DNA from: Legionella sp. 515359
GTDB taxonomy: Bacteria > Pseudomonadota > Gammaproteobacteria > Legionellales > Legionellaceae
DNA length: 45,655 nucleotides
Direction of reading: 5' to 3'
NCBI GenBank assembly: GCA_025941565.1
Contig: JAPCYN010000030.1
Span: forward strand, 1-45,655
The position numbers and the translations under genes are program-made. The notes under the pieces were generated by a model. The model did no database searches and was not told where the DNA came from. It was given only the letters and a program-made list of their open reading frames with translations. Each line of letters starts with the position of its first letter. The stretch's first letter is position 1. Positions 8,277 through 15,694 of the stretch are shown one piece after another.

Positions 8277-9452
8277 ATGATGAACTCCAGGATGTCATTG
8301 GATTTAAAAAAAACATGCACAAATAATCTCACCTATGAAATCTCTCATGATTACTTAATGCAGTTATTGGATGTTGGTAAATTAAATGTTTGGCAGTGGG
8401 ATTTAGGGACGAATGAAGTAATTGATTTTGGTTACTCAGAATCTTTATCTGTTTTAAATGCAGACAGCAAAATGGGGCATATCGATCATTTCATAACACG
8501 ACTTCACCCTGAAGACCGTGAAGAAGTTGCCAATGAATTAGTTAATTCTCTAACCCATTTTGAGGATCATTATGCTGATTTTCGCGTTCAATCCACCAAA
8601 GGACACTATGAATGGGTATCGGCTCGAGGTCGTTATATTCGTGATGCAGAGAATAATCCAATTAAAATGATTGGTACCTGGCATTTTATTACGGAACAAA
8701 AAAATAACCAGGAATTGATTAGGCTGCAACAAACCACACTTGAGCGTATATCCCGATGTTATTTTTCAGGAGAAGCTGCATCCTCATTATCTCATGAAAT
8801 TTCTCAGCCCTTATTAGCGCTGAATTCCTATCTTCTTGGGAGTATTTTGCGTTTGCAGCAACAGGATAAAGGATCAAATGAATTCATAGGCGTACTCCAA
8901 AAAGCATTAGAACAAGTTGAATTGATAAGTACTATTATCAAGCGAATGAAACGTTTTGTTACCCATGGGGAATTACATTTTGAGCGTGTTAATTTAGCTT
9001 CGCTGATAAAGCAGTCGGTTATTTTGTCAAAATTTTATTCCAATTTTTCCGGAACAGTTCAATATGAGTTTGATGAACATTTGACCGAAGTCTATCTGGA
9101 TCGAAATCAAATGCGTCAGGTATTTTTAAACCTGATTAATAATGCCTTCGAAGCAATGTTTGATGCTCAAACAAAGACCCCCACTTTGCTCATCACCACA
9201 AAGAATTTCGAGACGGATGTACTGGTTACGATTGTTGATAATGGGCCTGGGATTTCCCAAAATGTACTCGATAATCTATTTGTTTCGTGTTATAGCACCA
9301 AAGAGTATGGCCTGGGTCTTGGGTTGAGCATTTGTAAAAAAATTATTGAAGCTCATAGTGGGAGCATCAAGATAGAAAAAAATACCTCAGGTGAGGGGAC
9401 TGTAAGTTCTTTTAGACTTCCTAATCAAAATTTGGAGTCCCATAATGAATAA
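8277..9452 (+). CDS. PAS-domain sensor histidine kinase
   Basis: The 391-residue cytoplasmic kinase has no membrane segments. Residues 25-145 form a PAS_3-type sensor fold (LHPEDREEV, WVSARGRYIRD..NPIKMIGTWHFIT). A dimerisation/phosphoacceptor region follows with His173 in SLSHEISQPL, and then an ATPase domain with N-box FLNLINNAFEAM (283-294), G1 DNGPGIS (321-327) and G2 GLGLGL (345-350). The H-box type SHEISQPL resembles FixL/TodS-type kinases. The stop codon overlaps the start of the response-regulator gene by eight bases, which indicates translational coupling and a cognate pair. AAGGAG before the ATG at 8277 is a strong ribosome binding site. The signal is unknown; being soluble, it should sense a cytoplasmic or diffusible cue. 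Confidence 0.9.
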   Translation: MMNSRMSLDLKKTCTNNLTYEISHDYLMQLLDVGKLNVWQWDLGTNEVIDFGYSESLSVLNADSKMGHIDHFITRLHPEDREEVANELVNSLTHFEDHYADFRVQSTKGHYEWVSARGRYIRDAENNPIKMIGTWHFITEQKNNQELIRLQQTTLERISRCYFSGEAASSLSHEISQPLLALNSYLLGSILRLQQQDKGSNEFIGVLQKALEQVELISTIIKRMKRFVTHGELHFERVNLASLIKQSVILSKFYSNFSGTVQYEFDEHLTEVYLDRNQMRQVFLNLINNAFEAMFDAQTKTPTLLITTKNFETDVLVTIVDNGPGISQNVLDNLFVSCYSTKEYGLGLGLSICKKIIEAHSGSIKIEKNTSGEGTVSSFRLPNQNLESHNE

Positions 9453-9897
9453 GACAATTTATATTGTTGACGATGATGAAAACGTATTGCGTGCTTTAAA
9501 ATGGCTTTTTGACTCGATGCACTTTGAAGTGAAAACCTACTTGGATGCAACAAGTTTTCTGGAACAATATAATCCCAAGCATGTGGGGTGTTTGATTACC
9601 GATGTCCGGATGCCTGATATGGATGGTCTTGAGCTACTCGAAAAATTAAAAAGACAAAATAGTTTACTCAAGGTAATTATTATTACCGCCTATGGTGATA
9701 TACCCATGGCGGTTAGAGCGATAAAAGCTGGAGCAATTGATTTTATTACCAAACCCATCAATGAGAAGGATCTGTTAAAAATGATTAAAAAATGTCTTGA
9801 GCATTATCCAAATCATACTCCTCATTCGCTTGCTCAATCTGAACTTTTAACCGAAGGTGAACTACAGGCCCTCGAAGCCATTTGGAATAAAAAATAA
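9445..9897 (+). CDS. FixJ-like response regulator, receiver domain only
   Basis: This is a complete receiver domain: acidic pocket Asp9-Asp11 (IVDDDE), phosphoacceptor Asp53 (LITDVRMPDMDG), Thr81 (IIITAYGD) and Lys103 (DFITKPI). The sequence is of the FixJ/TtrR type (MAVRAIKAGAIDFI). Family members usually continue about 80 residues into a LuxR/GerE DNA-binding domain. Here the protein stops at residue 150, just after LLTEGELQALEAIW, which resembles the first helix of that domain. I find no continuation of a GerE helix-turn-helix in any frame downstream. It overlaps the kinase gene by eight bases. Either it is a natural single-domain regulator acting through protein contacts, or a truncated transcription factor. 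Confidence 0.88.
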   Translation: MNKTIYIVDDDENVLRALKWLFDSMHFEVKTYLDATSFLEQYNPKHVGCLITDVRMPDMDGLELLEKLKRQNSLLKVIIITAYGDIPMAVRAIKAGAIDFITKPINEKDLLKMIKKCLEHYPNHTPHSLAQSELLTEGELQALEAIWNKK

Positions 9898-10160
9898 TTG
9901 CATCTATTCTTTAGATTAGGCAACGTCTGGGAAGTTTTTTAGGCTCCTTAACCTCATTGATCCACCACTCTTTCAATTTACTTCGATCGGTCTTCCTCTC
10001 TCGTGATGGGAGTTTTAATTCTAATGTCCTTTGCTGGAGAAGGTTGGGGAAGAAGAAAAGGAAATTTTTATCCCTTCATTGGGTCGTTAATCCATTAAGC
10101 GGCATGTATTTTACGCTTATTTATCAAAATCCATTCATTTATCCCAAATTATTTTGATGA

Positions 10161-10180
10161 TTTAATATTTGGTTAATAAA
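10161..10180 (+). promoter_or_regulatory. PmrA-type direct repeat upstream of the coiled-coil membrane protein
   Basis: tTTAATatT at 10161-10169 and gTTAATaaa at 10172-10180 are two half-sites with an 11-base period. This fits the Legionella PmrA consensus, cTTAATatT repeated after two bases, which activates many Dot/Icm effector genes. A possible -10 (TATTAT, 10188-10193) follows at the expected distance, leaving a leader of about 55 bases. The rest of the 357-base gap (9898-10254) shows only weak, unsupported reading frames. Confidence 0.55.
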
Positions 10181-10254
10181 TAGTCAGTATTATAGGAAGT
10201 ATTCCCTTGTTTGGCTCAGGAAGAGCAAATTAGACCAGTAATTTAGAGGGTGAT

Positions 10255-11706
10255 ATGACCATTTCACTGAGCACAACAACTCAAGATTTAATTAGTCAAT
10301 TAAGTGCAAAACATCCAAGTCTCATTGCACTATTGCAAAACCAAACGACAATCGATAGAACCACTTTGTTGGCATGGTTTGACCAAACCTCTAATATAAA
10401 GAGTGATAACGAAGCATTTTTTTTAATCACCTCATTGCAAGCCTCTTTGTTAAACGATCTGAATCAATCATTAAATCCTAGGCAGCAGCAACAAGACACT
10501 CAAAAAACGGGGATGTCTGCAAAAGTTAAATACGGATTATTAGCTCTTGCAGGAACGGTTTATTTTGGTTGCGAAGGATTTGATGGTATTACCGCAATCA
10601 TGGGCATTTTTTCTTCTGTTCCTACTATCGCTATTTTTGCAGCCGGTACGTTATTTTCAATTCTCTCTGTGGTTGTATTTTACAGTTTTGACTTGGTTGA
10701 GATTTCCAAAAACCTGGGTGTCAAATCTTCAGAAGCCCCGCAATTACTTGATGTTTTAATTGAGGAGTTCAAACAAATAAAAGCCATTCGTGCACGCCTT
10801 GCTAAAAATGCTAATGATAAAACAAAAGAAGAGCTTGAAGAGGATCTCAAGATCGCAAAAATGTTGAGTCAAAGACATCTGGAATTAACAGAAGCACGAG
10901 ACAGCCTCACATCCGCTTTGGATAATCCTTACTTAAAAGCTGGGAAAGGTGTTACAGCAGCTATTGCGGGTATTATCTTCTTTAGTGGCGGTTTTTTTGC
11001 TGGCCAAACAGTCTCTTTAGCTGTTGCGGCGTTATTCGTTACTACTATGACTGCAACTGCATGGCCTATTGTGGTTGCGAGTATCGTAGTCGGATTAGCT
11101 GCTCTTAGTGTTTACTGGTTTGTTGAACGCCCGGGAATTGAAAATTTGATTAGCCGCTGGAGAGGGTTGGATAAAGAAAAAATTGATAAATTATGCAAAT
11201 CTGACGTTGTGGATAAAGAAACAGAAAAACTGAATGAATTAATTACAAGTCTAAATTCTCAAATTATCTCGCGTGATGAGAAAAAAGCAGACAAATCGAA
11301 AATCGAGATGTTGGAACAACACGCATCGCGAGTGGGTGAGTTGGAACAAAAAGCATCTCGTGTGGACGAATTGGAACAAGAAAAGTCTTTTTTAGAAGCA
11401 GAGAAAGAAAAGTATCGCTTGAAAGCAGAGGCAGCAGAGAAAAGAGCATCTGCTTTGAATTCAGAGCTGGTACAGTTAAAAGAAACACAACGACAAACGG
11501 AACCAAAAGTTGTGCCAACCGGGCATGAGGACCACGTTGATGATCCAGACACTATAACGGTCACAGAACCATTTCATCCTCCAAGAGAGAGTAGTGTGCC
11601 GTCTACACAACGACAATACTCTTTTTTTAGTATGAAAAAATCAGTATCTGCTGGGAATCTTCTTGATTTGGCAAGACAAGAACATTCGACTCCCAAGTGG
11701 ATGTAG
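10255..11706 (+). CDS. Membrane and coiled-coil protein, candidate Dot/Icm effector
   Basis: The 483-residue protein has no signal peptide. Order of parts: a polar head (1-90); a first hydrophobic pair (about 91-106 and 112-145); a charged, coiled-coil-like segment (165-220); a second hydrophobic pair (232-255 and 257-290); a long coiled coil (321-412) with a ten-residue internal repeat (LEQHASRVGE, LEQKASRVDE, LEQEKS); then a disordered tail ending FFSMKKSVSAGNLLDLARQE. Membrane hairpins plus coiled coils are typical of Legionella LegC-type effectors that insert into host membranes. The PmrA-like box upstream supports this role. GAGGGTGAT directly before the ATG is the ribosome binding site. 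The enzymatic or binding function is unknown. Confidence 0.75.
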   Translation: MTISLSTTTQDLISQLSAKHPSLIALLQNQTTIDRTTLLAWFDQTSNIKSDNEAFFLITSLQASLLNDLNQSLNPRQQQQDTQKTGMSAKVKYGLLALAGTVYFGCEGFDGITAIMGIFSSVPTIAIFAAGTLFSILSVVVFYSFDLVEISKNLGVKSSEAPQLLDVLIEEFKQIKAIRARLAKNANDKTKEELEEDLKIAKMLSQRHLELTEARDSLTSALDNPYLKAGKGVTAAIAGIIFFSGGFFAGQTVSLAVAALFVTTMTATAWPIVVASIVVGLAALSVYWFVERPGIENLISRWRGLDKEKIDKLCKSDVVDKETEKLNELITSLNSQIISRDEKKADKSKIEMLEQHASRVGELEQKASRVDELEQEKSFLEAEKEKYRLKAEAAEKRASALNSELVQLKETQRQTEPKVVPTGHEDHVDDPDTITVTEPFHPPRESSVPSTQRQYSFFSMKKSVSAGNLLDLARQEHSTPKWM

Positions 11707-11731
11707 GAGCCTGTGTCTGGGACCCAGGCTC
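11707..11731. terminator. Hairpin between convergent genes
   Basis: GAGCCTG at 11707-11713 pairs with CAGGCTC at 11725-11731, directly after the stop of the coiled-coil gene and eight bases before the end of the convergent phospholipase-like gene. It could serve both transcripts. The plus side is followed by a T-poor ACTCTGTTT. Confidence 0.55.
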
Positions 11732-11738
11732 ACTCTGT

Positions 11739-13352
11739 TTACAGCGAAGCAGGAGTTAATGTTGAATCGGTGCCCAAAGTGATTTCCTGTCCTAATGAAC
11801 GATTTTGCCGCGAAGAAGCCAAAAATCCATTCTTCACAAGACTCTGCATTACTACACGATTGGTTGCGGGTTGCTGCCAGATCGGTACTTCGACAGGAGT
11901 TTGTCCAATAACAATTGGTGGCTGGGGTATCGGCCTTCTTCCTGGATTAAGTTCGCTTTCTTCTGCTTCCAATAATTTGAGCTGTTCGGCAGTAAGGGTT
12001 TTGACCTGACTGGTATAGACAAAGGGAAGAACTCGCAGTTTGAAAACCAAAGAAAAGGCCTCAAATCGATTACTTAATTCAGTATACCCATGTTGTAATG
12101 GAGCAACATATGCTGCTTGCAATTGGGATGGCGATAGGGTTTCAATGTGATTGAGATCGGTACGATAATAAATTTTTCCGTCTTGGCCTAACAGAATTAA
12201 TGGTTGAGGTTGGCGGTATTGAGTATCAATATCCGGCATTTGCTCCAGGCCACCATATTGTGATTGTTTCGGCAGTTTTTTTCCATTAAATACCCGATGT
12301 AAGTCGTGCAATGAACTGGCCATTCCGGTCAAACACGCTTGCTTGTTAAAATAATTATTTGCCACATCAAAATCACCATCTCCTCCAGCGGCAACCGGAG
12401 GTTCGCTGGTATCCGGGGTGGGATCGTAAATGCGTTTGGTGTAGACCGTTACCCGATTTAATTCATCATGTAAATTATTGACTAAAATGCTGCCCCAAAC
12501 CCCAAATCGCTCTGGAAGCAATACTCGTAAATCACCCATAAACGAAACATGACCGGCAGCAAAGTGATCGGTATAATAATGAAAACAAAAAAACTCCATC
12601 CCCAGCGCCAAAGCCTGATAGCGATGTGCCAGGTCCTGAAGTGCGTTACGAGTCAAACCATCCGGCGTCTGTTTGAGCACCTCAAGGAGTGCATTGAAAT
12701 CGCTATTTTCTGATTGATAATCTGAATCATCCAGAAATTGGTTTAACTCAGAATAAATGTGTGCGTATTTAAGCGCTATAGAATGGCCTATCGTGTAAAC
12801 ACGGACCGACCAGGGGGTGAAATGTGATAAATTTCTATTCAAAATTTCACTGTAGTTTTTTACTCTAAGAGCAAACATGAGCTGTTGTACATAGAAATTC
12901 AAAGTACTTGAAAAGGGAATATAGTTGCCGTTATTAATTGTATAAATCGTATCAATATCACTTTGTTGTACGTTGTGGTTTGCTAACCGTTTATAGGAGC
13001 TCATTAACTTTTGCTCCTCGCCCTCGGTAACGCGTTTTGTAATTAAATATTTTTCAAAAGTTTCACATTTTCCCGAGCTATCAAAAGTTTTGGGATTTGC
13101 TTTAAACTCACAGATTTTTGGCAAATTAAGGTCGACTTCCCTACCACCAAAATAATCACCAGACATGGCGATAATGGCCCCAGCAGATACTTTTAAGCCA
13201 ATGGGTTCAGGAAGGCCTAGCTCACTCATCCCTTGCATATGCAAATGCAAAATACCTTTTTCATCGATATTAATGTAGGGATTGCCTTGCAAGGTATCCC
13301 ATCCGTGAAATCGCAATGCATCGCCCAGTTCTGTGTGTTCCTTGGTATCCAT
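11739..13352 (-). CDS. Zinc-dependent phospholipase C-like protein (Legionella PlcA/PlcB/PlcC family)
   Basis: The 537-residue protein carries the features I associate with the Legionella/Pseudomonas fluorescens phospholipase C family: an N-terminal segment SAGAIIAMSGDYFGG (residues 56-70), a His near HIYSEL, and FCFHYYTDHFAAGH (residues 255-268), which contains a HxxxD pair plus a further His typical of zinc sites. These enzymes hydrolyse phosphatidylcholine and related lipids. There is no N-terminal signal peptide, unlike exported type II substrates. This fits the PlcC/CegC1-like members, which are injected by Dot/Icm. The C-terminal 60 residues are Pro- and polar-rich. A TTG lies two codons upstream, but GGAG before the ATG at 13352 decides the start. 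The family call is from motifs, not an alignment. Confidence 0.65.
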   Translation of the reverse strand: MDTKEHTELGDALRFHGWDTLQGNPYINIDEKGILHLHMQGMSELGLPEPIGLKVSAGAIIAMSGDYFGGREVDLNLPKICEFKANPKTFDSSGKCETFEKYLITKRVTEGEEQKLMSSYKRLANHNVQQSDIDTIYTINNGNYIPFSSTLNFYVQQLMFALRVKNYSEILNRNLSHFTPWSVRVYTIGHSIALKYAHIYSELNQFLDDSDYQSENSDFNALLEVLKQTPDGLTRNALQDLAHRYQALALGMEFFCFHYYTDHFAAGHVSFMGDLRVLLPERFGVWGSILVNNLHDELNRVTVYTKRIYDPTPDTSEPPVAAGGDGDFDVANNYFNKQACLTGMASSLHDLHRVFNGKKLPKQSQYGGLEQMPDIDTQYRQPQPLILLGQDGKIYYRTDLNHIETLSPSQLQAAYVAPLQHGYTELSNRFEAFSLVFKLRVLPFVYTSQVKTLTAEQLKLLEAEESELNPGRRPIPQPPIVIGQTPVEVPIWQQPATNRVVMQSLVKNGFLASSRQNRSLGQEITLGTDSTLTPASL

Positions 13353-13637
13353 AAGCAAGCTCCATTTTTATTTTTATTATTTGCACATTGAACTTCTTAA
13401 CGCTGTTCCAACATCAGTTGTTAGAAAAGGAAGGTAAAAAATAAATATAGAAGTGAGATGTAAAATTTTCAAATGAGGCAGTTATAGATAATCGGTAAAT
13501 CCAGCAATCATTAGGTGTACATCATAATGCTTTATTTTCAACGCCTGAAAACAATTATACGGCTTCCTCTTAGGGATATCCGTTAATGCTGACAGATCTT
13601 GGGGGCGCGAAAAAAAGAATAATTTCTGCAGATAGTG

Positions 13638-13676
13638 TCAAATTTTCTCTTCTACTTCAATGAAGTGAAAATTTGA
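13638..13676. repeat. Long imperfect inverted repeat in a 350-base gap
   Basis: TCAAATTTTC at 13638-13647 matches GAAAATTTGA at 13667-13676, and inside it ACTTCA (13654-13659) matches TGAAGT (13661-13666), with a six-base bulge on one side. It lies between the start of the phospholipase-like gene and the end of the next minus-strand gene, so it could terminate readthrough towards the phospholipase promoter. Nothing else was recognised in 13353-13711. Confidence 0.45.
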
Positions 13677-13711
13677 TCAACTGAAGGCCTAGTGTAACTG
13701 ATTCAATCCTA

Positions 13712-14161
13712 TTATTTAAAATCACAAGTATAATATTGAGGATGAGTTTCAGGGTCGCTAGGAAAAATTTCCCGGGTCATGTCTTGTTCCTCAAATGAAG
13801 GCATTGGCAGTCTTGCAGCTTGTTGATGAAAGAAATAATTTTTTAATTGAGCCGCTTGTAGATTATAAATGCTAATGAATTCATTAATATCTGTATAGAG
13901 ACTTTGTACAATCTCATTAAGAAAACGCTCTAATTCAAGGCGTTCGGTTTCATCAAGCCGGTAAGGTGCAAATGTGTTATGTGTATCAGCAAAAAACTTA
14001 CGATAATGAGCAGTGAGTTCATCGATGATTCCTTGTGTTTCCATCTTGGTTAATGCTCTATTATTTAATAAACGTTGTTTTAATTTTTCATAGACCGGAA
14101 CGATTTCTGCATCCCATTGTTTTTCGAGTGCATCAATTAGGTCTTTAAAATTTTTGCGCAT
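13712..14161 (-). CDS. Hypothetical helical protein, 149 residues
   Basis: A soluble, mostly alpha-helical protein rich in Glu, Lys and Leu, with no signal peptide or membrane segment. It begins MRKNFKDLIDALEKQWDAEI and ends with a Pro-rich tail (FPSDPETHPQYYTCDFK). AAAGAG before the ATG at 14161 is an acceptable ribosome binding site. It lies upstream of, and in the same direction as, the phospholipase-like gene, but 350 bases and a hairpin separate them. I do not recognise the family. Its size and helical character would also suit a secretion chaperone or small effector, but nothing specific supports that. Confidence 0.6.
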   Translation of the reverse strand: MRKNFKDLIDALEKQWDAEIVPVYEKLKQRLLNNRALTKMETQGIIDELTAHYRKFFADTHNTFAPYRLDETERLELERFLNEIVQSLYTDINEFISIYNLQAAQLKNYFFHQQAARLPMPSFEEQDMTREIFPSDPETHPQYYTCDFK

Positions 14162-14440
14162 GATAGCTCTTTATATACCAATAAAACGAAATAAAATTAT
14201 ACATTGCATTTAAATTTATCTCAATAATGGTTTGTTTTGCTCATAATAGGTAGAAGTAGGGATGTTCTTCTTCTTAAATATAAAATAGATGATTTTTATC
14301 CCGTCTGTTTGCGCGCATTAAGAATTGTTACATTAAGTAATAAATAGTTTATATTCAAGGAACATGTTCGGAATAGTTTAGAGTGATGCGGGGATGAAAA
14401 CCTAAGAAATTCTACTACGTAAAAAATGAGGATTTTTATC

Positions 14441-15628
14441 ATGCAAGAGTTAATCAAACCGACACTTTTTAACGCCCAGCTAATAAGAAGTTTAGGATGT
14501 ACTACGTATCAAGGCGCTGAAATAGGAGAGTGTCTTGCTGTAGCAAATCAAATAGAACCTGGTGATAAAGAAAGCTGGTATGCGCGTTGGACTGCCTTTG
14601 CTGATAGCAATTACAGTATGGCTGAAACTTATCGCAGGCAAGGGTTTCATCTTGATGCAAAATTGGCCTTTCTGCGGGCGTGTACATATTACCGAACAGC
14701 CTTTTTTTTTCTGGAAGATAAATCCGCTGATCCGAGGATTGAACAAGCATTACAATACAGCATTCGTGCTTTTCATCAAGCCCTTGAGTTTTTTGAAACC
14801 CCGGTGGAAAAGGTAGAAATTCCTTTTGAGAATACGACCTTGCCAGGTTATCTTTATCTGCATCCTTCTTTTTCAAATCACCCCCGCCCCATTCTAATTG
14901 ACACAGGCGGGGGTGACAGCACTAAGGAAGAATTATATTTTAGTACGGCAGCTGAGGCGTTAACACGTGGATTTCATTGCTTAAATTTTGAAGGCCCAGG
15001 TCAAGGCAGCATGCTGCGCTTAAATAAAATGCCCTTTATCCCTGATTGGGAGCGAGTGATCGAAAAAGTTGTCGATTTTATTATCAATCGCCCTGAAATC
15101 GATCCTGATAAGATTTTCTTAATCGGCCGAAGCTTTGGTGGTTATCTTGCTGCCCGGGCAGTAACACAAGAAAAACGAATTGCAGGTTGCATTGTTGATC
15201 CCGGTATCTTTGATGCAAGTGCTAATCTTGACGCCAAACTTAATTCGTTTAAGACAAAGTACCCTGATTTGAAAGATGCTCCCTTAGAGCAAACGTTAAC
15301 GCACCTCATAAAAACAGATGAAAATTTACGGTTTATGTTAGAGAGCCGAAAGTGGCGATTTGGCGCTAAAACGATTAAAGAAATGCTTGATGGAACGCGT
15401 GCTTACACCTTGAGTGGATTAGTCGAAAACATTCAGTGTCCCATGCTGGTGTGTGATAATACTTTGGAATACATCACATTAGGCCAGGCAAAAAAGTTAT
15501 ATGACCAGTTACAATGTAAAAAGCAATATATTCTTTTCAATGATGAAGAGGGTACTGGTGGTCATTGCGAACCGCTTGCCCCCAGGTTATTTAATGCAAA
15601 AATCTATGCATGGCTAAATACTTTATAA
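14441..15628 (+). CDS. Alpha/beta hydrolase, FrsA / 2,6-dihydropseudooxynicotine hydrolase-like
   Basis: The 395-residue protein has an N-terminal helical cap (residues 1-125) and a C-terminal alpha/beta hydrolase domain. The nucleophile elbow is GRSFGG with Ser231. An oxyanion/entry loop (LIDTGGGDSTKEEL) and the NFEGPGQG segment, typical of FrsA and dihydropseudooxynicotine hydrolases, come before it. The catalytic acid is probably in LVCDNTLEYI and the His in GTGGHCEPL. The family cleaves C-C or ester bonds in diverse small molecules; the substrate here is unknown. An ATG at 14426 is also in frame, but GAGGA lies eight bases before the ATG at 14441, which I prefer. It is followed after 66 bases by an MgtA-type ATPase in the same direction, with no obvious functional link. 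Confidence 0.82.
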   Translation: MQELIKPTLFNAQLIRSLGCTTYQGAEIGECLAVANQIEPGDKESWYARWTAFADSNYSMAETYRRQGFHLDAKLAFLRACTYYRTAFFFLEDKSADPRIEQALQYSIRAFHQALEFFETPVEKVEIPFENTTLPGYLYLHPSFSNHPRPILIDTGGGDSTKEELYFSTAAEALTRGFHCLNFEGPGQGSMLRLNKMPFIPDWERVIEKVVDFIINRPEIDPDKIFLIGRSFGGYLAARAVTQEKRIAGCIVDPGIFDASANLDAKLNSFKTKYPDLKDAPLEQTLTHLIKTDENLRFMLESRKWRFGAKTIKEMLDGTRAYTLSGLVENIQCPMLVCDNTLEYITLGQAKKLYDQLQCKKQYILFNDEEGTGGHCEPLAPRLFNAKIYAWLNTL

Positions 15629-15694
15629 GTATTCTTCGTCAGCTTAAAATGAAATGCATGAAATGATGCAGTAGGCAGCATAGGATGGAAATAA

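Noticed and set aside
9957-10157. A 66-residue open frame in the gap after the response regulator
   Set aside because: No ribosome binding site, skewed composition (Trp, Arg, Phe-rich) and no start context. It probably occurs by chance, and its end approaches the PmrA-like box.
11713-12009. A 98-residue plus-strand frame over the end of the phospholipase-like gene
   Set aside because: It is antisense to a well-supported coding region and lacks a ribosome binding site.
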